In this document: in pieces, positions 13,321 to 26,494 of the stretch | How the letters are laid out: every line of letters begins with the position of its first letter | Position numbering within the stretch: position 1 is the stretch's first letter | Origin: Scylla paramamosain | Lineage: Eukaryota; Arthropoda; Malacostraca; Decapoda; Portunidae | DNA: 64,000 nt | Direction of reading: 5' to 3' | NCBI RefSeq assembly: GCF_035594125.1 | Contig: NC_087151.1 | Span: 22,525,069-22,589,068 of the forward strand | The notes under the pieces: model-generated | The model's database searches: none | The model's input: the letters and a program-made list of their open reading frames with translations, nothing else | Told to the model about the DNA's origin: nothing | Program-made: the position numbers and the translations under genes

Positions 13321-13420
13321 CCCATAAAGCAGTTGCTTGCTAAGGGCTGTTTGTTTGTTATAAAATTATATTAAGTTCTTAACTCAACTGTAAAATGACA
13401 AACATAATAAAGTGTTTAAA
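13321..13420. other. ~100-bp non-satellite insertion, unidentified
   Basis: Compared with the paralogous site at about 4,650, this locus carries about 100 extra bases between ATAAGTG and TTCGAGC. The insert is not satellite-like (it contains CAGTTGCTTGCTAAGGGC and ACTCAACTGTAAAATGAC) and ends with AAGTG, as does the left flank. That would fit a short target duplication. I do not recognise it. It could be a small MITE or SINE remnant. Confidence 0.5.
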
Positions 13421-14381
13421 GTGTTCGAGCTTTTTAATTACCAAACCCCTAAAACTCATGAATAGCTCTCTATATGGAGAAAAAAAAAAAAAAAAACATT
13501 ACCAGAAACTTTTATTTTGTGTGAATTCGCAATGATAGATGCCAAAACACTTTATGTGTGCAAAGGAAACGAGATTTCCAGGAACGTGTCTTTTTCGTGT
13601 TTATGAGCGTACTAGGCACCAAAACACTAAAAAGCATGAAAAGTATCCTATGTGGGAAAACAAAACAACATTATCAAAAACGTCCCTTTTCAATGTTTTT
13701 GAGCTGTTTATCTACCAGAACACTAAAATGCATTTAAAACACCTTCTATGGAAAAACTAAAAATACATTACTCAAAACAAATATTTTGAGTGTTTCGGAT
13801 CTTCGTACGTAGAAAAACGTCGAAATGCATGGAAGGTACCCTGTATGGAGAAACGAAAAGACATTACAAGAAACATGTACTGTGAGTGTTTTTGAACTTA
13901 GGAATCAAAACGCTAAAACGTATGAATAGCTCTCTATATGGAGAAACAGAGCATTACCAAAAAGTGAATTTTAAATGTTCTTCTTATTATTAGGCACAAA
14001 AACGCCAAAATGCATGTAAAACCCCTTCTATGGGAAAAAGATGCGACATTGCAAAAAACAAGTTTTTTGAGTGTTTTTTTTTCAGTCTTAGGCATAAAAA
14101 AATCCTTTAAAGCATGGAATTCATCCTATATGGGTATAGGAGGGGGCAGAAGATACCTGCCGAAACGATAATTACTCCCAGTAATGTCTAAAGCACTGTT
14201 CAGGGGATGCTGTGAACTTATCATTAAACCCAGCTGTGACCTCACTGAACGTTTCCCTTTGTGTCTCACAACACAAGGGGACAGTCACAGCCAGCCCTCT
14301 AAAGACAACTCTCTTTCTCCACACAAAACTACAAGCACCTAATAACGCACACACCCTTCACTCAAAAATTTTAAAATCATC

Positions 14382-15340
14382 ATGGCGACTCCTACACCAG
14401 CCTCGGAGTTCCCATCTGGGGAGGGGACCATAAATGTCCCTAGGTCGGACTGCCTTTCTGTCGACGACCCTAAGTGTCTTGGCACCCCCCTGAACTTTTT
14501 CTTCATTAAATTCTGCAACATTCGCGGTCTAAGATGTAATTTTCAATCTGTAGAACACCACCTCTCCTCTTCTAAACCTCATCTTCTTTTCCTCACTGAA
14601 ACTCAGGTGTCTGAGGCAACTGACAGTAGCCCCTTTTCTGTTCCCTCCTACTTTCCCTATCCTCATTTTCGATCCAAAGCTGGATGCTGCGTTTATGTGC
14701 GCAATGACTTAACCTGCTCTCGTGCCACGCTCTTGAATCTTCCGAGTTTTCCACCATCTGGCTACGACTACAGAGTCCCTCTCATACTAAATTTATCTGT
14801 GCTGTATACCTCTCACCTAACTCTTCTGACTATAAGAAATTCTTTGAATACTTAACTTCCAAAGTGGAGCACATTCTGACCCTCTTCCCTCTTGCAGAGA
14901 TATTCATCCTTGGAGACTTCAGTGTTCTCCACCAGCTTTGGCTTTCATCTCCCTTCACTGACCGTCCTGGTGAACTAGACTACAACTTTGCTCTCCTCCA
15001 TGACCTAGAGCAATTGGTGCAACACCCTACTCGTATTCCTGACCGTCTTCGAGATACGCCCAACATTCTTGACCTTTTCCTGACCTTCTGCTTATGCTGT
15101 CACCCTTCCTGATCCTTCTGCTTATGCTGTCACCCTTTCTTCTCCGTTGGGCTCCTCCGATCACAATCTCATATCTTTATCTTGTCCTATCACTCAAATC
15201 CCTCCACAGGATCCCCCCTAAGCGAAGGTGCCTCTGGCGTTTTGCCTCTGCTAGTTGGGGGGACCTGAGGAAGTATTTTGCTGATTTTCCTTGGAATGAC
15301 TACTGCTTCCGTATCAGAGACCCGTTTTTGTGTGCTGAGG
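14382..15340 (+). pseudogene. LINE endonuclease (APE-like) domain, broken
   Basis: This domain nicks target DNA to prime reverse transcription. Visible motifs are FCNIRGL near residue 44, LTETQ near 71, and CCVYVRNDL near 104. After a frameshift at about 14,850 come [22 protein letters not shown] and ILDLFLT. ILGDFS carries Ser where the family normally has Asn next to the catalytic Asp. A near-perfect 32-bp tandem duplication at about 15,084-15,147 (TTCTGCTTATGCTGTCACCC twice) disrupts the next segment. The SDHN-type His motif lies just after it, in another frame. No complete frame remains, so the domain is dead. Unit 1 has lost this domain altogether. Confidence 0.8.
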
Positions 15341-15341
15341 T

Positions 15342-17339
15342 TTGTGTACAGAGGTGATAGTGTCTGGCATGGAGGCATACATTCCTCACTCTTTTTTTCA
15401 TCCTAAACCTTCTAAACCTTTGTATAACACAGCTTCCTCTCGTGCTATACATGATAGAGAGGTGGCCCACAAAAGGTACTTAATCATTCCATCACCAGAA
15501 TCACCAGAATCTGCCCAGAACCATGCCAAGTCTGTTCTCCAACTAGCCAAACACTCCTTCATTAACAGAAAATGTCAAAACCTTTCAAGATCTAACTCCC
15601 CTCGTTATTTCTGGCATCTATCCAAAAATATCTCCAATAACTTTGCTTCTTCTTCTTTCCCTACTCTATTTCAACCAGATGGCACCACTGCTATCACATC
15701 TATTTCTAAAGCTGAACTCTTTGCTCAAACCTTTGCTAAAAACTATACCTTGGACGATTCTGGGCTTGTTCCTCCCTCTCCTCCACCCTCTGACTACTTC
15801 ATGCCAGCTATTAAAATTCTTTGCCCTCGCTGGCCTAAACCCTCGGAAGGCTTATGGACCTGATGGGGTCCCTTCTATTGTTCTCCGAAACTGTGCATCC
15901 GTGCTTGCACATTGCCTAGTCAAACTCTTTCAGCTCTGTCTGTCAACATCTACCTTTCCTTCTTGCTGGAAGTTTGCCTACATTCAACCTGTTCCTAAAA
16001 AGGGTGACCGTTCTAATCCCTCAAACTACCGTCCTATTGCTTTAATTTCCTCCCTATCTAAAGTTTTTTAATCTATCCTCAACAGGAAGATTCTTAAACA
16101 TTTATCACTTCACAACCTTCTATCTGATTGCCAGTATGGGTTCCATCAAGGGCGCTCTACTGGTAATCTTCTGGCTTTCCTTACTGAGTCTCGGTCATCC
16201 TCTTTTAGAGATTTTGGTGAAACTTTTGCTGTTGCCTTGGACATATCAAAAGCTTTTGATAGAGTCTGGCACAAAGCTTTGATTTCCAAACTACCCTCCT
16301 ACGGTTTCTATCCTTCTCTCTGTAACTTCATCTAAAGTTTCCTTTCTGACCGTTCTATTGCTGCTGTGGTAGACGGTCACTGTTCTTCTCCTAGATCTAT
16401 TAACAGTGGTGTTCCTCAGGGTTCTGTCCTGTCACTCACTCTCTTCTTCTTATTCATTAATGATATTCTAAACCAAACTTCTTGTCCTATCTACTCCTAC
16501 GCTGATGATACCACCCTGCACTTTTCCACGTGTTTTCATAGACGTCCAACCTTTCAGTAGGTAAACATATCACGCAGGGAAGCCACAGAACGCCTGACTT
16601 CTGATCTTTCAAGAATTTCTGATTGGGGCAGAGCAAAGTTGGTATTATTCAATGCCTCAAAAACTCAATTCCTCCATCTGTCAATTCGACACAACCTTCC
16701 AGACAACTATCCCCTCTTCTTCAATGACACTCAACTGTCCCCCTCTTCTACACTGAACATCCTTGGTCTGTCCTTTACTTATAATCTGAACTGGAAACTT
16801 CACATCTCATCTCTAGCTAAAACAGCTTCTATGAAGTTAGGTGCTCTGAGACGTCTCCGCCAGTTTTTCTCACCCCCCAGCTGCTAACTCTGTACAAGGG
16901 CCTTATCCATCCATGTGTGGAGTATGCTTCACATGTCTGGGGGTGTTCCACTCATACTGCTCTTTTAGACAGGGTGGAATCAAAATCTTTTCGTCTCATC
17001 AACTCCTCTCCTCTAACTGACTGTCTTCAGCCTCTCTCTCACCGCCGCAATGTTGCATCTCTAGCTGTCTTCTACCGCTATTTTCATGCTAACTGCTCTT
17101 CTCATCTTGCTAACTGCATGCCTCCCCTTCTTCCGCGGCCTCCCTGCACAAGACTTTCTTCTTTCTCTCACCCCTATTCTGTCCACCTCTCTAACGCAAG
17201 AGTTAACCAGTATTCTCAATCATTCATCCCTTTCTCTGGTGAACTCTGGAATTCAATGCCTGCTTCTGTATTTCCACTTTCCTATGACTTGAATTCGTTC
17301 AAAAGGGAGGTTTCAAGACACTTATTTATCAATTTTTGA
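15342..17339 (+). pseudogene. LINE reverse transcriptase ORF, broken
   Basis: Reading across frames, segments in order are: the linker [11 protein letters not shown] (about 15,450), KAYGPDGVPSIVLRNC (about 15,850), NYRPIALISSLSKVF followed by an in-frame TAA (16,069-16,071), CQYGFHQGRSTGNLLAFL (about 16,130), [11 protein letters not shown] (block A, about 16,240), a TAA at 16,333-16,335, [10 protein letters not shown] (block B), SYADDTTL (catalytic block C, about 16,500), a TAG at 16,558-16,560, and [19 protein letters not shown] frameshift at about 16,880 precedes the C-terminal [18 protein letters not shown] region, which ends at 17,339. The catalytic YADD is preserved but the frame is not. 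The same three stops occur in the inverted copy at 29.8-31.1 kb, proving common descent. Confidence 0.85.
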
Positions 17340-20300
17340 CATTTCAGTGGGCATTTTTTTTATTAGATTTTTGTTGCCCTTGGCCAGTGTCCTTCCTACG
17401 TATAAAAAAATAAAAAAAATATTGCGATTTTTTTTTTTTTTCAGTTTTTGAACTTCTGATGTACCAAAACGTAAATGGCATACAAAACACACTTTATGAA
17501 ATGCTAAAATGCATGAAAAGTACCACATGCGGAAACAAAAAGACATTACGAGAAACACGTATTACTCATATGAGAGTTTTTGAGCTTCTTAGGTAACAAA
17601 ACGCTAAAAGGCAGGAATAGTATGTTATATTGAGAAACAGAACCACTTTACCAAACACGTGTATTTTGAGTGTATTTAACATTGTTAGGTACTAAAAACA
17701 AAAAATGCATGGAAAGCACCCTCTATGGGGAAAGGAAACTAGATTTCAAGAAACGAGTATTTTGAGTGTAAGCGTGTTAGGCACCAAAACGCTAAAAAGC
17801 ATCTAAAACACCCTATATGGAAAGAAAAAGAAAATTACCAAAATAGTGTATTTTCAGTGTTTCTGAACTACTTACGTACCAAACCGCTAAAACGCATGCA
17901 GATCACTCTATATAAAGTAAGACAATAACATTACGAAAAACAGGTATTTTGTATGTTTTTTTTTTTTTAGCTTGCTATGTACAAAAACGTCAAAAACGTA
18001 CTTCTATATGATGAATCGAGAAAAAACATTACAAGAAACGTCCATTATGAGTGTTTTTGAGCTTATTAGGTACTAAAACACGAAAACGCATGAGTAACAC
18101 TCTATATGTAAAAAAAATAATAAAAGTAAAACAGAACATTACCAGAACCGTATAATTTAAGTGTATTTCACTTTGTTAGATACCAAAATGCCAAAATGCA
18201 TGCAAAGAACACGTTTTTTGGTCATGTTCTGTTTCTTTTTATAGAGTGTTGTTCATGCGTTTTAGCCTTTTGATACCTAAGAAGCTCTAAAACACTTTTA
18301 ATACACGTTTCTCGTGATGTGTTTTCGTTGCCCTTGCCCGTTTCTATGCATATTGGCGTTTATCTATGTAACCTTCTCAACATAATTTATTTTTTTTTTT
18401 CATAAAGGGCGTTTTACACGCATTTTAGCATTTTGGTATGTAAGGCGTAAAAAAAAAAAAAAAACTAAAAAGACACTTTCTTGGTATTTTTCCCCTATAT
18501 TTGGTGTTTTCCATGTTTTTTTTCAGCTTTTCAGCATTTCAACACTCTCTTAAACACTCAAAAGATACTTTTTTTTTTTGGGGGGGGGGATATCTTGTAT
18601 CCTTACCCCTTATAGGATGATTTACAAAACACCCTTTATAGAGGGACACAATAACTTTACCAAAAACGTGTATTTTCAGTGTTTATGAGCTTGTTACGTA
18701 CGAAACCGCTACAAAAGAACATTACGAGAGACGTGTATTTTGAGTGTTTTTGAGCTTCTTAGGCACCAAAACGTGTAAATAGCACTATGTGGAGAAACAG
18801 AACAACATTACAAAAAATATGTATTTATAGTGTTTTTCACATAGCTAGAAAAAAAAAAGCGCCAAAATGCAAGCATAACACCCTCTATTTTGAAATAAAA
18901 CGACATTACAAGAAACGTATCTTATACTCGTAATTATTTTTGTGCATGTTAGACAACAAAACGCGAAAAAGTATGGAAAGCACGTTATATTGGAAAACAA
19001 AACATTATCAAAAACGTTCCTTTTCAATGTTTTTGACGTACTTACCTACCAAAATGCTAAAACGGATATAAAACCCTCTTCATTGAGACACAGAGTAACA
19101 TTACCAAAAACATTACAAATTTATTACGTACATAATCGCTAAAATGCATGCAAAGTACCCGGTATGGGAAAACGAAAGAACATTACGAGAAACGTGTATA
19201 AGCAGTGTTTTTGAGCTTCTTAGGTACCAAAACTCGAGAATGCGTTGAATAACCCTCTATGTGGAGAGTTAGAACATTACCAAAAACGTGTATTTTGAGT
19301 GTGTTTTACATTGTTAGATACCAAACTGACAAAACACATGCAAACCACTCTATATAGGAAAACGAAGCGACATTACCAAAAACGTGTTTTTTTTTTCTTT
19401 TTAGCGTTTTATGCACCAAAACAATAAAAATGCTTGGAAAGTGCCCTACAAAACAACATTACAAAAAAGGTGTCTTTTGTGTGTTTTTGCAAAACATTCA
19501 TTATGGAGAAACAGAATACCATTATCAAAAATGTGTATTACGATGATTTTTCAGATTGTTAGGTACATAAACAGCAAAATGCATGCAATGGACCTTATAT
19601 GATGAAAGATAACAATATTAATTATAATAATATTGCATTATTAACACACACGTATTATGAATTATTCAACCTTAGCTAACAAAATTCTCAACAACACTAT
19701 ATGTAGAAACAGAACAACATTACTAAAAACGTGTGTTATGAGTGTTAGTAGCATTGGTATGTACAAAAACGCGAAAATTCATGCAAAGTGTCTCATATGG
19801 AATAACGAAAAGGCATTACGAAAAAATATATTGATGTATTATGAGAGCTTTTGAGCTTTTTAGGTTCCAAAACGCAAAAAAAACACTTTAATAGCGTTAT
19901 ATATGAAAAAAAAAAAAACTGAACATTACCAAAAAACATGTATTTTGAGTGTTTTTTGCATTGTTAGGTACCAAAGTGACAAAATGCATGCAAAGCACTC
20001 CATATGGGGAAAATAAACGATATTTCCAGAAACATCTCTTTTGAGTGTATATGAACATGTTAAGCACCAAACCCTAAAATGCATAGAAATCACTCTGAAT
20101 GGTAATACCAAACAATTTTACAAAAAACGTATCCTTTGAGTGTTTTTAGCTTCTTACGTAGTGAAATGCTAAAACGCATGCAAAACACACTTTATGGAGA
20201 AAGAATAGCATTACCAAAAAGAAGTGTTTTGAACCTTTTTAGCTTGTTACATACAAAAACGATAAAATTCATGGAAAGAACCCTATTTGAGGTAATGAAA

Positions 20301-20690
20301 AAATCATTGCTAGAGATATGTATTATGAGTGCTTTGGATCGTCTTAGGTACTAAAACGCTAAAACGCATGAATAGCACTCTATCTCGGATAGAGAACAAT
20401 ATTATCAAATGTTTTTTTTTTAACATTCTTAAATACCGAAACGCCGAAAAGCATGCAAAGCACCCTTAATTGTGAGCTGAAATATTGTTTACATAAACAT
20501 GTCTTTTTGAATGTCCTTTGAAGGCACGAAAACACTAAAAAGCATTGAAAAAACTCAATATGGGAAAAAAAATACTAAAACGTGTCTTTTGAGTGTTTTT
20601 TAGGTATTTACGTACTGAAACGCTAAAACACTTGCAAAACACCTTTTATAGGGAAACAATAATAACTTTAATAAAAACGTGCATTTTCTG

Positions 20691-20722
<32 letters not shown>

Positions 20723-23049
20723 TCTTACGTAAAAAAATCGCAAATATATATTAAAAGTGCACTTCATCACGAAAATAAAGAACATTATGAGAGATGTATA
20801 TTTTTAGTGTTTTTGAGCTTCTTTTTGAGCTATGTACCAAAACGCTCAAACACATGAATAATTAAGAATACAAAAAAAAAAGTGTATTTTGTGTGTTTTT
20901 AACATCATTAGATAACAAAACGCGAAAAAGCATGCAAGGCAACCTCTACAGTGAAACGAAACGACTTTACAGGAAAAGTATCCTATAAGTGTTTTTGTGC
21001 ATGTTTGACAATAAAACGTTAAAAAACATCGAAAGCACCCGATATGGGTAAACAAAATAACATTACCAAAAAACGTTCCTTTTGAGTGTTTTTGGGATAT
21101 TTAACTAACAAAACCCTAAAACGCATGCAAAACCCCTTTATTGAGATACAGAGTAACATTACCAAAAACAAGTATTTTAAGTGTTTTAAGCTTGCAAAGT
21201 ACACTACATCGCGAAACTAAGGAACATTACGAGAAACGTGTATTTTTTTATATTTTTGAGCTTCTTAGGTACCAAAACACTGAAACGCACGAATAACACT
21301 CTATACGGAGAAACAGAATAACAATACAAAAATGAAACAGGGGAAGAATGGGGAAACAAGAGGACCCTAGGAATAACTTGTTTTAGGAGTGTTTTTGAGC
21401 TTTTTAGTACCAAAAAAAAAAGCAAAAAAGCATTGAATAACATTTGATATAGAGAAACAACAATATTACCAAAGATGTGTATTTTGAGTGATTTTTTTTT
21501 TTTTTACACTGTTAAGTACCAAAACGCCAAAATGCATGCAATGTGCCCTATATGAGAAAAAAAGAAACGACATTGAGTGAAACGTATCTTTTGAGTATTT
21601 TTTGTGTTACAAAGCAAAACTCTAAAAAATCTTGGAAAGCATCCTATATGGGAAAACAAAAAAAGTCTTTTGATTTTTTTTTTTGGGGGGGAAGCTGCAT
21701 ATGTACCAAAATACTAAAACGCACGGAAAACACCCTTTGTGGAGACACAAATTAACATTACCAAGTATTTTTACTTAAGAAGATATTACAAGTGTTTTTA
21801 ATGTTTTTGAGCTTGTTGCGTACATAAACGTCAAAATGCATGCAAACAACCTATATGGGGTGACAAAATGACATTACGAAAAACGTATATTAAGAATAAT
21901 TTTGAGCTTCTGAAGTACCAAAATGCTAAAAAGCATGAATAGCTCTCTACATGGACAAATAGAGCAACACTACCATAAAACATGTATTTTTAAGTGCATT
22001 TCCCATTGTCTTATACCAAAATGTTAAAATGTATGTAAAGCATCGTATATGGGGAAAGGAAACGACATTCTAAGAAACGTGTTTGTTGAGTGATTATGGC
22101 ATGTTTAGATACCAAAAAAGCTAGACAGCATTGAAAGTATCCTATGTGGAAGAACACTACATCATTATCAAATTCTTCTCTTTTCGATGTTTTTAAGTTA
22201 CTTACGTACCAAAAAGCTAAAACGCAGGCAAAACACCCTTTATGGAAAAACAGTATAAGTTTACCCAAAAAAAAACGGTATTTTCAGAGGTTTTGAGCTT
22301 GTTACGTACAAAAATTCTAAAATGCATGGAAAGTACTCTATATGGGGAAAGAAAATAATATTAAGAGAAACGTGTGTAATGAGAGTTATTAAGCCTCTTT
22401 CGTACCAAAACATTAAAAGGCATCAATAGCATTCTGTATAGCGAAATAAAACTTCATTACCAAAGACGTGTATTTTGAATGTTTTTCCCATTGTTAGTTA
22501 CCAAATTCCAAAATGCATGCAAAGTCACCTACATGGGGAAAGGAAACGGCATTAACACAAACGTGTCTTTTGTGATTTCATTAAGTGTGTTAAACTTAAA
22601 TTTGTATTAAGTATGACAAGACACGATAAACGTTAAAAAAAAGCATGGATACCACCCTCTATGGAAAAATTAGACAATATTAGGAAAAACGTGTCTTTTC
22701 ACCGTTTTTGAACCACTTATGTACGAAAACGCTAAAACGCATCCAAAACACCTGTTATAGTGAAACAAAATAACGTAACCCAAAAAGAAGTATTTTGAGT
22801 GTTTTTCACTTTGTTAGTTAGGTACCAAAACGTCAAAAAAGCATACAAAACAGCTTATATTGGGATACTAAATGAGATTTCCAGAAACATTTCTTTTGAG
22901 AGTTTATGAACGCGCTAGGAAGTAAAATACTAAAAAGCATGGAAAACACCTTATAAGTAAAAACAAAATAACTTCAACAAAAATATCTCTTTTAAGTGTT
23001 TTGGGCTACTTATCAAAACGCTAAAACGTATGTAAAACGCCCTTCATGG
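16137..23049 (+). repeat. Inverted repeat 1, left arm (6,913 bp)
   Basis: This arm is reverse-complementary to 24,136-31,078. Position sums are 47,215 in the outer part and 47,185 in the inner part. It covers the 3' part of LINE copy 2 and about 5.6 kb of satellite. Differences are few (single substitutions, homopolymer lengths) plus a 30-bp deletion in this arm near 19,490. Both the right arm and unit 1 keep those 30 bp. Confidence 0.93.
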
Positions 23050-24123
23050 AAAAACAGTATATTTCTAATAAAAACGTGTATTTGGAGTGTTTTTGAGCTT
23101 GTTACGTAGAAAAATGCCAAAAATGCGTGGAAAGTACTTTTTATGAGGAAAGGAGAAGACATTACGAGAAACTTGTGCTAAGAGAGCTTTTGAGCTTCTC
23201 AGGTACCAAAACGCTAAAAAAGCATGAATAGCACTGTTCATGGAGGAGCAACAACAACAAAAAAAAGTTATATTTTGAATGTGTTTTACATTGTTAGATA
23301 CCAAAACGCCAAAATGCATAGAAAGCATCCCATATGGAGAAAGAAAACGAGATTTCAAAAAACGTGGCTTTCGAGTGTTAGCAAGCGTGCTAGGCATCGA
23401 AACGCTAAAAAGCATCCTATATGCTATACGCTAAAAAGCACCCTATATGAGAAAACAAAAGAACATTACTAAAAACGAAAAACCCGTATTACGAGTGTTT
23501 TTGAGCTTATTAGGTACCAAAACATTCATATGCATGCATGTTTCTCCATTTGGAAAAACAGAAAAAATATTACCAAAACATGTATTTTACGTGTATTTCA
23601 CATTGTTAGTTTCTTTCGAGTGTTTTTGAGCTACTTACATACCAAAACGCTATAACGCATGCAAAACACGTTTTATCTAGAAACATAATAACATTATCAA
23701 AAACAAGAGTTTTAATTTTTTTTTTTTTTTAGCTTGTTACGTAGACAAACGCCAAAATGCATGCAAAGTACCCTCTATGGAGAAACGAGAAAAATAAGAA
23801 AAAAAAAAAGTTACCAGAAACGTGTATTAGCAAAGGTTTTGAGCTTCTTGGACACCAAAACGCTAAAACGCATAAATACCACTTAATATGGAGAAACAGT
23901 ACAACTTTAACAAGAATGTGTATTTTGAGTGTATTTCACTTTGGTAGGTACCAAAACGCCAAACTGAATGCAAAGCACCCTTTATGGGGGAAAGGAAGCG
24001 AGATTTCCAAAAACGTGTCTTTTTAGTATTTATGAGCGTGTTAGGTTCTAAAACGCTAAAAGGCAGGGACAAAACATAAGCAATTTAACACGGGATTAGC
24101 GATCCTACAATACCCCTTTTAGT
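17421..24123 (+). repeat. Satellite array, five-monomer order, forward
   Basis: This is unit 2's counterpart of 5,538-12,411, with the same monomer order, the same inverted block (about 18,210-18,620) and the same irregular A-B-C-B-C run (about 19,480-20,150). A short non-satellite module (TAAGCAATTTAACACGGG, then GCGATCCTACAATACCCC) closes the stretch at about 24,070-24,118. It is shared with 12,365-12,411 and 31,790-31,840. No genes are seen. Bases 23,050-24,135 form the spacer of inverted repeat 1. Confidence 0.9.
23961..24123 (+). repeat. 163-bp direct repeat, left copy, flanking the 7.56-kb insert
   Basis: Reads the same as 31,682-31,844 at a constant offset of 7,721, with no difference found by eye. 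Together the pair brackets the insert 24,124-31,681. The continuation expected after 24,123 (ATTTTTGAGTTACTTACGC) is found only after 31,844. Confidence 0.88.
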
Positions 24124-26463
24124 AACTCAAAAATACCATGAAGGGCGTTTTACATACGTTTTAGCGTTTTGATAAGTAGCCCAAAACACTTAAAAGAGAT
24201 ATTTTTGTTGAAGTTATTTTGTTTTTACTTATAAGGTGTTTTCCATGCTTTTTAGTATTTTACTTCCTAGCGCGTTCATAAACTCTCAAAAGAAATGTTT
24301 CTGGAAATCTCATTTAGTATCCCAATATAAGCTGTTTTGTATGCTTTTTTGACGTTTTGGTACCTAACTAACAAAGTGAAAAACACTCAAAATACTTCTT
24401 TTTGGGTTACGTTATTTTGTTTCACTATAACAGGTGTTTTGGATGCGTTTTAGCGTTTTCGTACATAAGTGGTTCAAAAACGGTGAAAAGACACGTTTTT
24501 CCTAATATTGTCTAATTTTTCCATAGAGGGTGGTATCCATGCTTTTTTTTAACGTTTATCGTGTCTTGTCATACTTAATACAAATTTAAGTTTAACACAC
24601 TTAATGAAATCACAAAAGACACGTTTGTGTTAATGCCGTTTCCTTTCCCCATGTAGGTGACTTTGCATGCATTTTGGAATTTGGTAACTAACAATGGGAA
24701 AAACATTCAAAATACACGTCTTTGGTAATGAAGTTTTATTTCGCTATACAGAATGCTATTGATGCCTTTTAATGTTTTGGTACGAAAGAGGCTTAATAAC
24801 TCTCATTACACACGTTTCTCTTAATATTATTTTCTTTCCCCATATAGAGTACTTTCCATGCATTTTAGAATTTTTGTACGTAACAAGCTCAAAACCTCTG
24901 AAAATACCGTTTTTTTTTGGGTAAACTTATACTGTTTTTCCATAAAGGGTGTTTTGCCTGCGTTTTAGCTTTTTGGTACGTAAGTAACTTAAAAACATCG
25001 AAAAGAGAAGAATTTGATAATGATGTAGTGTTCTTCCACATAGGATACTTTCAATGCTGTCTAGCTTTTTTGGTATCTAAACATGCCATAATCACTCAAC
25101 AAACACGTTTCTTAGAATGTCGTTTCCTTTCCCCATATACGATGCTTTACATACATTTTAACATTTTGGTATAAGACAATGGGAAATGCACTTAAAAATA
25201 CATGTTTTATGGTAGTGTTGCTCTATTTGTCCATGTAGAGAGCTATTCATGCTTTTTAGCATTTTGGTACTTCAGAAGCTCAAAATTATTCTTAATATAC
25301 GTTTTTCGTAATGTCATTTTGTCACCCCATATAGGTTGTTTGCATGCATTTTGACGTTTATGTACGCAACAAGCTCAAAAACATTAAAAACACTTGTAAT
25401 ATCTTCTTAAGTAAAAATACTTGGTAATGTTAATTTGTGTCTCCACAAAGGGTGTTTTCCGTGCGTTTTAGTATTTTGGTACATATGCAGCTTCCCCCCC
25501 AAAAAAAAAAATCAAAAGACTTTTTTTGTTTTCCCATATAGGATGCTTTCCAAGATTTTTTAGAGTTTTGCTTTGTAACACAAAAAATACTCAAAAGATA
25601 CGTTTCACTCAATGTCGTTTCTTTTTTTCTCATATAGGGCACATTGCATGCATTTTGGCGTTTTGGTACTTAACAGTGTAAAAAAAAAAAAAAAATCACT
25701 CAAAATACACATCTTTCGTAATATTGTTGTTTCTCTATATCAAATGTTATTCAATGCTTTTTTGCTTTTTTTTTTGGTACTAAGAAGCTCAAAAACACTC
25801 CTAAAACAAGTTATTCCTAGGGTCCTCTTGTTTCCCCATTCTTCCCCTGTTTCATTTTTGTATTGTTATTCTGTTTCTCCGTATAGAGTGTTATTCGTGC
25901 GTTTCAGTGTTTTGGTACCTAAGAAGCTCAAAAATATAAAAAATACACGTTTCTCGTAATGTTCCTTAGTTTCGCGATGTAGTGTACTTTGCAAGCTTAA
26001 AACACTTAAAATACTTGTTTTTGGTAATGTTACTCTGTATCTCAATAAAGGGGTTTTGCATGCGTTTTAGGGTTTTGTTAGTTAAATATCCCAAAAACAC
26101 TCAAAAGGAACGTTTTTTGGTAATGTTATTTTGTTTACCCATATCGGGTGCTTTCGATGCTCTTTAACGTTTTATTGTCAAACATGCACAAAAACACTTA
26201 TAGGATACTTTTCCTGTAAAGTCGTTTCGTTTCACTGTAGAGGTTGCCTTGCATGCTTTTTCGCGTTTTGTTATCTAATGATGTTAAAAACACACAAAAT
26301 ACACTTTTTTTTTTGTATTCTTAATTATTCATGTGTTTGAGCGTTTTGGTACATAGCTCAAAAAGAAGCTCAAAAACACTAAAAATATACATCTCTCATA
26401 ATGTTCTTTATTTTCGTGATGAAGTGCACTTTTAATATATATTTGCGATTTTTTTACGTAAGA

Positions 26464-26494
<31 letters not shown>

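Larger units (their letters stand above)
5538..14136 (+). repeat. Satellite array, five-monomer order, mostly forward
   Basis: The same A-E monomers occur as in the first 4.8 kb. Successive A monomers begin near 7,159, 7,630, 8,319, 8,739, 9,244, 9,847, 10,350 and 10,861. Spacing is mostly 470-510 bp, with outliers where monomers are gained or lost (for example A-B-C-B-C-D-E at 7,630-8,319). Poly-T tracts inside monomers vary in length. No genes are seen. A 410-bp block at 6,326-6,735 is inverted, and the tandem-duplication junction lies at 12,636/12,637. Confidence 0.9.
14137..17420 (+). mobile_element. LINE copy 2: nearly full-length, inactivated
   Basis: A 245-bp leader (14,137-14,381) precedes an ATG at 14,382. 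The order is endonuclease, linker, reverse transcriptase, C-terminal domain, stop TGA at about 17,337, a short 3' end with GCCCTTGGCCAGTGTCC, and an A-rich tail (17,402-17,420). It sits within a satellite monomer: the flank CCTATATGGGTAT continues as monomer sequence after the tail. No clear target-site duplication is visible. The ORF is broken by frameshifts and at least three in-frame stops. I place it in the Jockey/CR1-like group of non-LTR elements by overall resemblance only. The first ORF (gag-like) of such elements is not seen. Confidence 0.88.
12637..24123 (+). repeat. Large tandem duplication, unit 2
   Basis: This is the second copy of the 4,127-12,636 unit. It retains the 3,153 bp (satellite plus LINE 5' two-thirds) that unit 1 lost. 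The match runs to 24,123 and then resumes at 31,845, so the interval 24,124-31,844 is a later insertion into unit 2. Divergence from unit 1 is a few percent by eye, with many homopolymer differences. Confidence 0.8.

Noticed and set aside
5538..14136. Repeats with regular spacing resembling a CRISPR array
   Set aside because: The 'spacers' are themselves homologous monomer sequence, the host is eukaryotic, and there are no cas genes.
14137..14381. A host gene exon or promoter upstream of the LINE ORF
   Set aside because: Composition and position fit the element's own leader; no splice-site pattern or known domain is visible.
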